DNA of 64,000 nucleotides, from NCBI RefSeq assembly GCF_028736215.1, contig NZ_CP117883.1, positions 4,216,001 to 4,280,000 on the forward strand. The letters are read 5' to 3'. Below, piece by piece: positions 29,059-37,776 of the stretch. Made by a program: the position numbers and the translations under genes. The DNA comes from Mucilaginibacter sp. KACC 22773. Its GTDB lineage: Bacteria; Bacteroidota; Bacteroidia; Sphingobacteriales; Sphingobacteriaceae. A model generated the notes under the pieces. The model made no database searches and had not been told where the DNA came from. It saw nothing but the letters and a program-made list of their open reading frames with translations. Each line of letters begins with the position of its first letter. Within the stretch, counting starts at the first letter, position 1.

Positions 29059-29973
29059 CTATGCCGAGCGGGTAGATTTCTCAATTTCATCCCACATTTC
29101 GGCAGGTATCATTTCGAGTGCGCTGAACTGGCCGGCACCCTGCAGCCATTCGCCGCCATCTATGGTAATTACCTCGCCATTGATATAAGCTGAAAAATCG
29201 GACACAAGGAAAGCGGCCAGGTTGGCCAGCTCCTGGTGCTCACCTACACGTTTAAGGGGTACCCGGTTTTTAAAATCAAATTTCTGAGCCATGTCCCCCG
29301 GGAGTAAACGTTCCCAGGCTCCTTTGGTTGGAAACGGACCGGGAGCAATGGCGTTTGTTCTGATGCCGTGCCGGCCCCACTCAACGGCTAACGACCTGGT
29401 CATGGCCAGCACGCCACCCTTGGCACAGGCCGAGGGCACCACATAAGCCGAACCTGTAAAAGCATAGGTGGTAATAATATTCAGTATGTTACCCGGTATT
29501 TTTTCACCGATCCAATATTTGCCCAAAGCCAATGAGCAATTGGCCGAGCCTTTTAACACGATATCGATGATGGCCGAGAACGCGTTTGCCGACAAGCGTT
29601 CGGTCGGCGAAATAAAATTACCCGCCGCGTTGTTCAGCAATACATCTACCCTGCCAAAAGTTGTAATGGCCTGTTGCAACATCTTTTCAACTTCGTCATA
29701 CTTTCGTACATCGCAGGCTATTGGCAATACCTTGCCGTGAGTTGTTGATTCCATTTCGGCAGCCGTTTGCTGCAGTACATCCAGTTTGCGGCTGGTGATA
29801 ACCAGGTTGGCGCCCAATTGCAAAAAATAAGTGCCCATAGCCTTACCCAAACCGGTGCCGCCTCCTGTTATGATGATGGTTTTACCTTTCAAAGCATCAT
29901 CCCTTAACATACCACCGGCAATTGCGGGATTAGGGCTTTTAGAATTATCGGGAGTTGAAGGATCTGTCATCAT
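29059..29973 (-). CDS. 2,4-dienoyl-CoA reductase (SDR family)
   Basis: A short-chain dehydrogenase of about 304 residues; the start is taken at the ATG at 29973 (a TTG precedes it). NADPH-binding TGGGTGLGKAMG near residue 38, LLNNAAGNFISPTERLS, then AYVVPSACAKGGVLAMTRSLAVEWG and APGPFPTKGA. These match the mitochondrial/bacterial 2,4-dienoyl-CoA reductase (DECR) type, including the conserved Lys in the active-site segment, better than other SDRs. It reduces 2,4-dienoyl-CoA during breakdown of polyunsaturated fatty acids. It is the last gene of the fadN-fadA-fadD-isomerase operon, starting 3 bases after the isomerase stop. Confidence 0.85.
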   Translation of the reverse strand: MMTDPSTPDNSKSPNPAIAGGMLRDDALKGKTIIITGGGTGLGKAMGTYFLQLGANLVITSRKLDVLQQTAAEMESTTHGKVLPIACDVRKYDEVEKMLQQAITTFGRVDVLLNNAAGNFISPTERLSANAFSAIIDIVLKGSANCSLALGKYWIGEKIPGNILNIITTYAFTGSAYVVPSACAKGGVLAMTRSLAVEWGRHGIRTNAIAPGPFPTKGAWERLLPGDMAQKFDFKNRVPLKRVGEHQELANLAAFLVSDFSAYINGEVITIDGGEWLQGAGQFSALEMIPAEMWDEIEKSTRSA

Positions 29974-29976
29974 CAA

Positions 29977-30753
29977 TTAGTTTGCGGGTGCACTTTTTGC
30001 TTTTAAATTCTGGATCATCATTTGCAGGCCCTGCCTGGTTGCAGGTGCCCACCATTGCTCCAGCATCTTATTTAAAGTACGGGTTTGATCGGTCTTTAAT
30101 TTACTTATCAACTGCTTACGCAAATTCAGCTTACTTTCACTCCAGGTAACGGGGTTCAGTTTCATATAAACAGTTATCTTCTTTATTGCAGCATTCATCA
30201 AGCTATCCGGTGCACTAATTTCATCAATCAAACCCGCTTCCAATGCTTCATCTACCTGGAGCAACTTGCCCTCCAGTAAATATTGATAGGCTTTGCGCCG
30301 GCCAAGCCAGAATGAATACAAATTAAAAACACTATCAGGAACAATAATGCCCACAGGAATTTCATTTAACCCGATGACAAATTTCCCTGCAGCCATTACC
30401 CGGTAGTCGCAGCAAATAGCTAATATGCAGCCTCCGGCCGGGCTATGACCGCTTATGGCAGCAACCATTGGCTTCCTGAAAGCTGTTAGCGTATTTTGCA
30501 ACACTAAAAAGTCGATCCAAAATCCGCGGCTTTGTTCCTGATCGTAATCATAAGCCTCTATCAAATCAATACCGGATGAAAAAAAGCCTTCCTTACCGGT
30601 TAAAATCACGCCGCCCACATTGTCATCATTCTCGAGTTTGTGGATACAATCAGTCAGTTCTTTAACCATCTGATGATTGATAGGATTTGAACGCCCCCTG
30701 TCAAGTGTAATTACAACAAGTTTATCCTGTATGGTTGTTTGAAATGTGCTCAT
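29977..30753 (-). CDS. Delta3-delta2-enoyl-CoA isomerase (enoyl-CoA hydratase/isomerase family)
   Basis: 258 residues of the crotonase fold. The oxyanion-hole segments are FFSSGIDL and SGHSPAGGCILAICCDYRVMA, followed by IGLNEIPVGIIVP. This string closely resembles that of mitochondrial ECI1, which moves a delta-3 double bond to delta-2, an auxiliary step for unsaturated fatty acids. Together with the 2,4-dienoyl-CoA reductase next to it the pair would handle unsaturated acyl chains. It starts 8 bases after the acyl-CoA ligase stop. Confidence 0.85.
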   Translation of the reverse strand: MSTFQTTIQDKLVVITLDRGRSNPINHQMVKELTDCIHKLENDDNVGGVILTGKEGFFSSGIDLIEAYDYDQEQSRGFWIDFLVLQNTLTAFRKPMVAAISGHSPAGGCILAICCDYRVMAAGKFVIGLNEIPVGIIVPDSVFNLYSFWLGRRKAYQYLLEGKLLQVDEALEAGLIDEISAPDSLMNAAIKKITVYMKLNPVTWSESKLNLRKQLISKLKTDQTRTLNKMLEQWWAPATRQGLQMMIQNLKAKSAPAN

Positions 30754-30761
30754 CTGCTAAA

Positions 30762-32576
30762 TCAATTTACAAGGGTTGGGTTATCACTCACTTCGCTGAG
30801 ATACATTTTATCTATCTGGGCTTTGTACTTTTCGGCTATCACCTTCCGTTTCATTTTCCCGGTTGGTGTAAGCTCGCCGCTATCTATCGACCATTCATCC
30901 GGAAGCAAGGTTATTTTTTTTACCTGTTCAACATGGTTAAACTCGGGATTGTATTTATTGATAATTGATTGGTACAGTTCAATCACCCTGGTATCTTTAA
31001 TTAGTTCCCCGTTGGATGAAAACGAGATCTCGTGTTGCTTGCACCAGGGTTTTAAATGCGTATAAGAAGGTACAATCAATGCCGAAACAAATTTTCTCTC
31101 CGAGCCACACACCATCATCTGTTCAATAAAATAGTTTTCTTTCATTTTATTTTCGATGGGTAGCGGCGCAACATATTTGCCGCCGGATGTTTTAAAGATC
31201 TCTTTTTTGCGATCGGTTATCTTCAGGAAGGAATCCTTATCCAGTTCGCCAATATCGCCGGTGTGGAACCAGCCGTCTTCTATCACCTCAGCGGTAAGCT
31301 CCGGATTTTTATAATATCCGGCCATAACGTTAGGCCCTTTGCAAAGGATTTCGCCATCGGCTGCTATCCTGGCCTGCACACCGTCAAGCAAGGGGCCAAC
31401 GGTCCCAAATTTTCTGCCGCTTTTTTCATACCGGTTAACAGCAATTACCGGCGAAGTCTCGGTAAGCCCGTAGCCTTCTAAAATAACGATATTGGCCGCA
31501 GTAAAAATCCGCTCCAGTTTAATAGGACAGGCCGAACTGCCAACCACTATCGCTTTTATATTTCCACCTATAGCATTACGCCACTTGCTGAATACCAGTT
31601 TATCGGCTATGGCAAGCTTAATTTTATACCACTCGCTGTTGCCATTAATCTCATATGCCTCGGCCAGTTTTACCGACCAAAAGAAGATAGTCCTTTTAAT
31701 ACCGGTTAGTTTCTGGCCCTCGACCATGATTTTTTCAAACACTTTTTCGAGCAAACGCGGAACAGCTGTAAAAAGAGAAGGCTTTACCTCTTTCAAATTT
31801 GCGCCAATGGTATCCATATTTTCGGCGTAGTAAATAGAAAAACCGTTGAAGAGATAAACATAGGTACACATCTTTTCGAAAATGTGGTTGAGTGGCAAAA
31901 AACTCAAAACACATTTTTCTTTCAATGGGATCCGGGCAAGCACTTCGCCGGATGCTGCCGCATTGCTCATGATATTTTTATGGGTAAGCATTACCCCTTT
32001 TGGGCGGCCGGTAGTACCTGACGTATAAATGATGGTCGCGATATCATTTTCGGTAATCTGATCGCTGACTTGCTTTATTTTTTGCAGGTCATCTTCCTTT
32101 AAAGGTTTAAGTAATGTGCCCCAATGCATACAGCCATCTATATCATCAAAAGTATAAATGCCTTTTAATGATGGTATATTTAAATATACCTCTTTAACCT
32201 TATCGCATAAATCTTTACTGCTTACAAATACGTATTTAACTTCGGCCTCGTTTAGTATCTGCTCAATATCCCTGGTGCCTGTATTAGGATATAACGGGAC
32301 CAATACGGCACCGGTTTGCTGCACTGCCAGGTCGGTTATTACCCATTCGGGCCTACCGTTGCTGATCAATCCAATTTTATCGCGCCCCTCGGTAGTGCCA
32401 TCACCGGCCGAAACGCCCAGTTCCAACAAAGCGGCAGATAACTGGTAAATCATATCGTGCGCCTCTTTTGTGCTGTATGATTTCCAGGAACCATTCTGTT
32501 TTGCATTCAAAAAATTCGCCCTGGGCGCTTTGGCCTGGGTGTCTATGCAGTCAAATAATCTTGTCGCGCGTTCCAT
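30762..32576 (-). CDS. fadD: Long-chain acyl-CoA synthetase (AMP-forming)
   Basis: 604 residues of the ANL superfamily. AMP-binding motif IIYTSGTTGRPKGVMLTHKN, then LEGYGLTETSP and the DGWFHTGDIGELD/ITDRKKEIFKTSGGKYVAP region. Size and pattern fit FadD15-type long-chain ligases, which activate fatty acids to acyl-CoA at the inner membrane. It is the third enzyme in the operon, downstream of thiolase by 32 bases. The symbol is used in the general sense, since several paralogues are usual in this group. Confidence 0.9.
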   Translation of the reverse strand: MERATRLFDCIDTQAKAPRANFLNAKQNGSWKSYSTKEAHDMIYQLSAALLELGVSAGDGTTEGRDKIGLISNGRPEWVITDLAVQQTGAVLVPLYPNTGTRDIEQILNEAEVKYVFVSSKDLCDKVKEVYLNIPSLKGIYTFDDIDGCMHWGTLLKPLKEDDLQKIKQVSDQITENDIATIIYTSGTTGRPKGVMLTHKNIMSNAAASGEVLARIPLKEKCVLSFLPLNHIFEKMCTYVYLFNGFSIYYAENMDTIGANLKEVKPSLFTAVPRLLEKVFEKIMVEGQKLTGIKRTIFFWSVKLAEAYEINGNSEWYKIKLAIADKLVFSKWRNAIGGNIKAIVVGSSACPIKLERIFTAANIVILEGYGLTETSPVIAVNRYEKSGRKFGTVGPLLDGVQARIAADGEILCKGPNVMAGYYKNPELTAEVIEDGWFHTGDIGELDKDSFLKITDRKKEIFKTSGGKYVAPLPIENKMKENYFIEQMMVCGSERKFVSALIVPSYTHLKPWCKQHEISFSSNGELIKDTRVIELYQSIINKYNPEFNHVEQVKKITLLPDEWSIDSGELTPTGKMKRKVIAEKYKAQIDKMYLSEVSDNPTLVN

Positions 32577-32608
32577 ATTGCAACAATTATTTTAATAAAG
32601 GTTGCCCT

Positions 32609-33784
32609 TTATAGTAATTCAAATACACCCGCTGCGCCTTGCCCGGTGCCTACACACATGGTAACTATACCATATTTTTTTTCACGTCTTTTTAATTCAT
32701 TAAAAAGCTGAACCGAAAGCTTGGCCCCTGTGCAGCCAAGCGGGTGGCCAAGCGCTATAGCGCCGCCATTAACATTTACTATGTCGGGATTAAGCTCCAG
32801 CCCTTTAATAATAGCCAATGACTGTGATGCAAATGCCTCATTCAATTCTATCAGGTCAATATCCTGCTGTTTCATCCCGGCCATTTTTAATACTTTGGGT
32901 ATAGCTACCAATGGCCCTATTCCCATAATACGTGGCGGCACACCCGCAACAGCATAATTAACCAGCCTTGCAATTGGTTTAAGGTTATTCGCTTTTAAAA
33001 ACCGTTCGCTCACCACCATAACGAAGGCTGCACCATCGCTTGTTTGCGATGAATTACCGGCTGTAACCATCCCTTTTGCATCAAATACAGGTTTTAGTTT
33101 GGCCAGGGCGTCAATGGATGTATCGGCACGCGGCCCTTCATCAACATCTACCTTAAACTCCCTTGTCTTTTTCTTCCCGCTTTCGTCAACATAAGTTTCC
33201 ACTATATTTACCGGGGCTATTTCATCTTTAAATTTGCCCGATTTGATGGCATTGATGGCTTTTTGGTGGGAGTTATAGGCAAACTGATCCTGCTCTTCGC
33301 GGCTAACACGATATTCTTTTGCCACGGCTTCGGCTGTAAGGCCCATCCCCCAGTAATAATCAGGATGTGCCAGGGCAACATCGGCATTTGGCACAACGCG
33401 CCAGCCGCCCATCGGAATCAGGCTCATGCTTTCTACACCGCCTGCAATAATGCAATCGGCAATGCCGCTGTGTATTTTTGCCGAAGCTATCGCGATAGTT
33501 TCCAGGCCGGATGAGCAGTAGCGATTAACCGTCATGCCGGGTACTTTATCGGTATCCAATGCCATTAACGAGATAAGCCTGGCTACGTTTAAACCCTGCT
33601 CGGCCTCGGGGGTAGCGTTACCCACAATCACATCGTCTATCTGCTCCTTATCAACATTAGGCACCGATGCCATTAACTGCCTGATAACATCTGCGGCAAG
33701 CGTATCCGGCCGGGTAAACCTAAATCCACCCCGGGTAGCTTTTCCAACAGCGCTGCGGCTGGCTGCCACTATGTATGCGTTCAT
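32609..33784 (-). CDS. fadA: Acetyl-CoA acyltransferase (3-ketoacyl-CoA thiolase)
   Basis: 391 residues. The nucleophile Cys is in NRYCSSGLETIAIA (C90), His in NGGAIALGHPLGCTGAK (H347) and the second Cys in MCVGTGQGAAG (C377), all in normal thiolase positions. It cleaves 3-ketoacyl-CoA in the last step of beta-oxidation. It directly follows the FadN-type enzyme with a 28-base gap, the same fadN-fadA pairing as in Bacillus. Confidence 0.95.
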   Translation of the reverse strand: MNAYIVAASRSAVGKATRGGFRFTRPDTLAADVIRQLMASVPNVDKEQIDDVIVGNATPEAEQGLNVARLISLMALDTDKVPGMTVNRYCSSGLETIAIASAKIHSGIADCIIAGGVESMSLIPMGGWRVVPNADVALAHPDYYWGMGLTAEAVAKEYRVSREEQDQFAYNSHQKAINAIKSGKFKDEIAPVNIVETYVDESGKKKTREFKVDVDEGPRADTSIDALAKLKPVFDAKGMVTAGNSSQTSDGAAFVMVVSERFLKANNLKPIARLVNYAVAGVPPRIMGIGPLVAIPKVLKMAGMKQQDIDLIELNEAFASQSLAIIKGLELNPDIVNVNGGAIALGHPLGCTGAKLSVQLFNELKRREKKYGIVTMCVGTGQGAAGVFELL

Positions 33785-33812
33785 TTTATCTATATTTTAT
33801 ACTTATTAAAAC

Positions 33813-36194
33813 TTAGTTCCTTAACACTTTTCCACCTGTTAAAATGGATTGTATCCGCTCAAGCGTTTTCTTTTCGGCGCAAAGCGAAATAAAGGCTTCG
33901 CGCTCCAGGCCAAGCAAATACTCTTCGCTTACTATCGAGGGTTGAGACAGATCACCTCCCGAAAGCACATAGGCCAGCTTCTGGGATATTTTTACGTCAT
34001 GTTCGCTAATGTAGTTGCCGCTATACATCGTATTGGCGCCCACATATCCAAGGCCAAGGGCCTGCTTGCCCAATACCCTGATATCGCTGCGCGGAATAGG
34101 CTGTACATATCCCTCATTTGCCATTTGCAGGCATTGTTGTTTTGCTTCGGCAAGCAACCTGTCGCGCGATACCACTACCACATCCCTACCTTTTTTAAGG
34201 TACCCAAACTCAAAAGCCTCATAGGCCGATGTGGACACCTTTGCCTGGCCAATGGTTAAAAACCGGTCGCGGAAATTATTCAGTTCAACATCGCCTTCCT
34301 GTAACTCGTCTGAAAGCCGGAGGGCAAATTCTTTTGTTCCACCGCCACCCGGTATCAAACCAACGCCAAATTCAACCAGGCCCATATACAATTCGGCATG
34401 GGCTACCACTTTATCAGCATGAAGGCACATTTCGCAGCCACCACCCAAAGCCATCTGGTGAGGGGCTATCACGACCGGGATGGATGAGTAACGGATCCGC
34501 ATCATGGTATTTTGGAAGGTTTTCACTACAATGTTCAGTTCATCAAACTCCTGTTCAACCGCCATCATAAATATCATACCTACATTTGCCCCGGCGCTAA
34601 AATTGGCACCTTCGTTTGATATTACCAGGCCTTTGTAGCTGGTTTCGGCAAGGGTAATGGCTTTGTTGATGCCTTCAATTACCTCGCCGCCGATGGTATT
34701 CATTTTAGTATGAAACTCAAGGTTTAATATACCATCGCCAATATCGGTAATGGTGGTTCCGCTGTTTTTCCATACGGTATTTGTAGCGCGAATGGTATCC
34801 AGCAAAATAAGTCCTTCGGTTCCCGGAATTATTTTATAATCCTTAGCCGGAATATCGTAATACAAGTGTTTACCGTTCTCAATTTTGTAGAAGCTTTTTG
34901 CGCCTACGGCCAGCATATCATATACCCATTGGGCAGGTTTATTGCCGGCTGCTTCCATGGCTTTTACGGTATCTTCAACACCCAGCGCGTCCCATTTTTC
35001 AAAAGGGCCCATTTCCCAGCCAAAGCCGGCCTTTGTGGCTGCATCTATTTTATAAAGCTCGTCGGCTATTTCGGGAATACGATTGCCGGCGTAAGCAAAT
35101 AACTCGTAAAACGTTGCCCGGTAAAAATCACCGGCTTTATCTTTTGCAGCGATTAATATTTTGAGGCGGGCCGGGAGACTGTCAACTGCCTTAGTAGTTT
35201 CCAGCGAGGCGAATTTCACTTTCTGAGAGGGCTTATATTCCAGCGTTTTTAAATCGAGCGCGTAAAACTGGTTTACGCCGTCAACTTTTTCTTTTTTATA
35301 AAAACCCTGGCCTGTTTTACTGCCCAGCCAGTTGTTTTTCACCATGCCATCTACAAATGATGGCACCTTAAACAGTTCTCTTGCTTCATCATCCGGGGCG
35401 TTTTGATAAAGGCCGTTGGCAACGTGTACCATGGTATCTAAGCCCACCACATCATTGGTGCGGAACGTTGCCGATTTAGGATGACCTATTACCGGCCCGG
35501 TTAGCTTATCAACCTCTTCCACCGTCATACCGGTTTTCTCTACGTATTGCAGCACGCTCATGATGCTGAACACCCCAATGCGGTTGCCTATAAATGCCGG
35601 GGTATCTTTAGCCAAAACGGTGGTTTTGCCAAGGTACTTGCTGCCATAGTCCATCAAAAAGTTAACCACATCTGACGATGTTTCTTTTATGGGGATGATC
35701 TCCAATAATTTTAAATACCGGGGCGGGTTAAAAAAGTGGCTGCCGCAAAAATGCTTTTTGAAGTCATCGCTCCTACCTTCGGCCATCAAATGTATGGGGA
35801 TGCCGGATGTGTTTGATGTGATGAGCGTGCCGGGTTTCCTGTATTTTTCTACCGTTTCAAATACCTGGCGTTTAATATCAAGGCGCTCAACAACTACCTC
35901 GATAACCCAATCGCAGTCGGCAATTTTGGGCATATCGTCGGTAAAATTCCCGGTAGTGATGCGTTTGGCAAATGATTTTAGGTAAATGGGCGATGGATTG
36001 GATTTTAAGGTAAAATCCAGCGCATCATTAACAATTTTATTCCGGGCTTTTTTATCGTCCGGCGGGGCATCTTTAGGTACAATATCAAGCAACAGCACCT
36101 GTACGCCGGTATTTGCGAAATGGCAGGCTATACGGCTGCCCATCACTCCCGACCCCAGTACTGCAACTTTTTTTATAATTCGTTTAGCATCCAT
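33813..36194 (-). CDS. fadN: 3-hydroxyacyl-CoA dehydrogenase / enoyl-CoA hydratase, FadN type
   Basis: 793 residues. The N-terminal NAD-binding domain starts KKVAVLGSGVMGSRIACHFA. The 3-hydroxyacyl-CoA dehydrogenase C-terminal domains follow (TPAFIGNRIGVF, KTGQGFYKK), and the crotonase domain is last (SNEGANFSAGANVGMI, ALGGGCEMCLHAD). This dehydrogenase-first order and size match Bacillus FadN, and are the reverse of Escherichia FadB. It catalyses hydration of enoyl-CoA and oxidation of 3-hydroxyacyl-CoA. It is preceded by the DUF2147 gene (29 bases) and followed by thiolase. Confidence 0.93.
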   Translation of the reverse strand: MDAKRIIKKVAVLGSGVMGSRIACHFANTGVQVLLLDIVPKDAPPDDKKARNKIVNDALDFTLKSNPSPIYLKSFAKRITTGNFTDDMPKIADCDWVIEVVVERLDIKRQVFETVEKYRKPGTLITSNTSGIPIHLMAEGRSDDFKKHFCGSHFFNPPRYLKLLEIIPIKETSSDVVNFLMDYGSKYLGKTTVLAKDTPAFIGNRIGVFSIMSVLQYVEKTGMTVEEVDKLTGPVIGHPKSATFRTNDVVGLDTMVHVANGLYQNAPDDEARELFKVPSFVDGMVKNNWLGSKTGQGFYKKEKVDGVNQFYALDLKTLEYKPSQKVKFASLETTKAVDSLPARLKILIAAKDKAGDFYRATFYELFAYAGNRIPEIADELYKIDAATKAGFGWEMGPFEKWDALGVEDTVKAMEAAGNKPAQWVYDMLAVGAKSFYKIENGKHLYYDIPAKDYKIIPGTEGLILLDTIRATNTVWKNSGTTITDIGDGILNLEFHTKMNTIGGEVIEGINKAITLAETSYKGLVISNEGANFSAGANVGMIFMMAVEQEFDELNIVVKTFQNTMMRIRYSSIPVVIAPHQMALGGGCEMCLHADKVVAHAELYMGLVEFGVGLIPGGGGTKEFALRLSDELQEGDVELNNFRDRFLTIGQAKVSTSAYEAFEFGYLKKGRDVVVVSRDRLLAEAKQQCLQMANEGYVQPIPRSDIRVLGKQALGLGYVGANTMYSGNYISEHDVKISQKLAYVLSGGDLSQPSIVSEEYLLGLEREAFISLCAEKKTLERIQSILTGGKVLRN

Positions 36195-36223
36195 CGGTAA
36201 AGCTTGTTTATTAAATTCTAAAT

Positions 36224-36676
36224 TTATTCGGCCCGCGACCAGGTTGTAGTACGCCCAAACAGCGAAATGCCGATGTAGCCGCGGATATCTAAGGTTTTGC
36301 CCTTATAAGTTATTTTGCAGGAGTACGTTTTCCCGTTTAGCGGATCGTAAATGGTACCGCCTGTATACTTGTCGTCGCCATCTTTTTCAAAATCGGCCAA
36401 AACAGGTAAGCCCAACCGGGGCCTTGTGCGCAATTTTTCGTCAACGTTCATTTCGTCGACTTTTGGTTTGCCGTTTTTAAGGGGTTCTTTAAGCCACACC
36501 ACCTTGCCATAAAACTTACCATTGCTTTCTTTTGTGATCTGGATTTTAGCGCTTTTTACATCGTTATACCACATGCCCTCAATTCTGTCTGCCTGCGCTT
36601 TTACGCAAACGCTTACCGAGAGCAGACTTAGCAGGATTAGTGCAAAACGGATAGGTTGTTTTTTTGATACAGACAT
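36224..36676 (-). CDS. DUF2147 secreted protein at the head of the fad operon
   Basis: 150 residues with a signal peptide ending VKAQA. The mature part, IEGMWYNDVKSAKIQI...NGKFYGKVVWLKEP...YTGGTIYDPLNGKTYSCKI, is the DUF2147 pattern, a small beta-barrel of unknown function, probably periplasmic and lipid- or ligand-binding by analogy with lipocalin-like folds. It lies 29 bases before fadN and is first after a promoter that carries the fatty-acid operator, which ties it to fatty-acid use. Function is otherwise unknown. Confidence 0.85.
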   Translation of the reverse strand: MSVSKKQPIRFALILLSLLSVSVCVKAQADRIEGMWYNDVKSAKIQITKESNGKFYGKVVWLKEPLKNGKPKVDEMNVDEKLRTRPRLGLPVLADFEKDGDDKYTGGTIYDPLNGKTYSCKITYKGKTLDIRGYIGISLFGRTTTWSRAE

Positions 36677-37033
36677 TGTTTCAGGTATTATTTTTACAAA
36701 AAAACCATCTCTTTTTTTGAGGCATATCCATGATTTTCAGATTTACAAATAGTAATCCCGGCATCAGAAGCCATCTCTCAATAAGAAACAGGTAGAATTA
36801 TAAAATGATTAAAATAATTTAGCCCCGCTAATTAACGGGATGGTTTATAATAACAAATATCAGCTTATGCTACGCTTAACAAAGGTTAAAACGACGGAAA
36901 CATTTGTCAATATTTCGGAAATTAAAGTTAGCCTCTTTTGTTTGATAATTGCGCTACTAAATAATATTAAGTCGGAAGTTCTAAGTCTGAAGTCCTAAGC
37001 CGGAAGTATTATTTTTGACTTAAGATTTCCAAC
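36677..37033. other. Intergenic region with fad promoter and AAGTC-type repeats
   Basis: It holds the third fatty-acid operator/promoter (36854-36918), a short CCCG/CGGG hairpin near 36825-36840, and simple-word repeats at 36969-37007 (AAGTCGGAAGTTCTAAGTC). No gene. Confidence 0.5.
36854..36918 (-). promoter_or_regulatory. Promoter with fatty-acid operator (DUF2147-fadN operon)
   Basis: A 24-base operator-like element (36895-36918, minus strand) shares 18 of 24 bases with the two at 41894-41917 and 43729-43752: CCGA at its start, TTGAC at 9-13, AAT at 15-17 and TCCG at its end. A -7 GATATTTG (36854-36861) begins 33 bases after it, with a TTTG 18 bases before that box. Confidence 0.6.
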
Positions 37034-37303
37034 TCAAGACTGTCCGCCTTTCAGGGTTGCTACCAAATCAATATATAGTTGCATTGCAACATCGGCTGCC
37101 ATACCCTTCTGTTTTAGCCAGGCGTCATATTTTGCCTTGGCCACAAAATCAAACATACCCGGAGTATTTTGAGTATTAATATCCCCTTCTGTTGCCTGTT
37201 TGTATAGGCTATATAAGCTTAGCAATATTTCGTTATCCGGTTTTGACGGCAGTTGCTTGCTTTCGGCAACCGCCTTTTCAAAGGCATCTTTTAAGTCGGT
37301 CAT
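37034..37303 (-). CDS. Acyl-CoA-binding protein
   Basis: 89 residues, the exact size of the acyl-CoA-binding protein (ACBP) family. Motifs: LKDAFEKAVAESKQLPSKPDNEILLSLYSLYKQATEGD and KAKYDAWLKQKG, with the helix-2 Tyr/Lys residues that contact CoA. ACBPs hold long-chain acyl-CoA in the cytoplasm and are more typical of eukaryotes than bacteria. It follows the thioesterase by 10 bases and is the last gene of the acyl-CoA dehydrogenase/ETF group. Confidence 0.92.
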   Translation of the reverse strand: MTDLKDAFEKAVAESKQLPSKPDNEILLSLYSLYKQATEGDINTQNTPGMFDFVAKAKYDAWLKQKGMAADVAMQLYIDLVATLKGGQS

Positions 37304-37313
37304 GGTTTAATTA

Positions 37314-37763
37314 TTAGTTGCTGGCAGTATTGCGCTCTTCAATATAATCACTACTCCGGGGTGCATTCATAAACATCTGGCTTAGTTCTGCGGGCAATAT
37401 GGCAAGCCTGCGTTTCTCCATATCTATCCAGGCGCCTTCGGCATTTACTACTGCGGCTTTAACGCCATCGCCCCGGTACAACTCGTGCCTTATCGCCCAG
37501 CGGGAACCATCGGGTCGCGAGCTTATAAGTTCGCAGCTTACCCGGATCAGGTCGTTAATCCCAATCTCGCGCAGGTAAATCAATTCTTCCCGGAACAGTA
37601 CGGGCCCTATTTTATATTCGTAAAGTTTGGGGAGTTTTAAACCCAGGTTTTCCAGCATGGTTATACGTGCCTGTGCTGCAAAATCGGCATAAGCAGAATG
37701 CCGCATGTGCTGGTTTGAATCTATTTGCGACCATAGTACCTGGCCTTCATAAAAAAATTCCAT
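37314..37763 (-). CDS. Acyl-CoA thioesterase, hotdog fold (YbgC/4HBT type)
   Basis: 149 residues. WSQIDSNQHMRHSAYADFAAQAR carries the hotdog active-site Asp and the HMxxxxY helix, and SRPDGSRWAIRHELYRGDG is the central strand pair. It hydrolyses acyl-CoA (chain length unknown), probably to recycle CoA. It lies between etfA (13 bases) and the ACBP gene (10 bases). Confidence 0.88.
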   Translation of the reverse strand: MEFFYEGQVLWSQIDSNQHMRHSAYADFAAQARITMLENLGLKLPKLYEYKIGPVLFREELIYLREIGINDLIRVSCELISSRPDGSRWAIRHELYRGDGVKAAVVNAEGAWIDMEKRRLAILPAELSQMFMNAPRSSDYIEERNTASN

Positions 37764-37776
37764 AACCCTTATTGTT

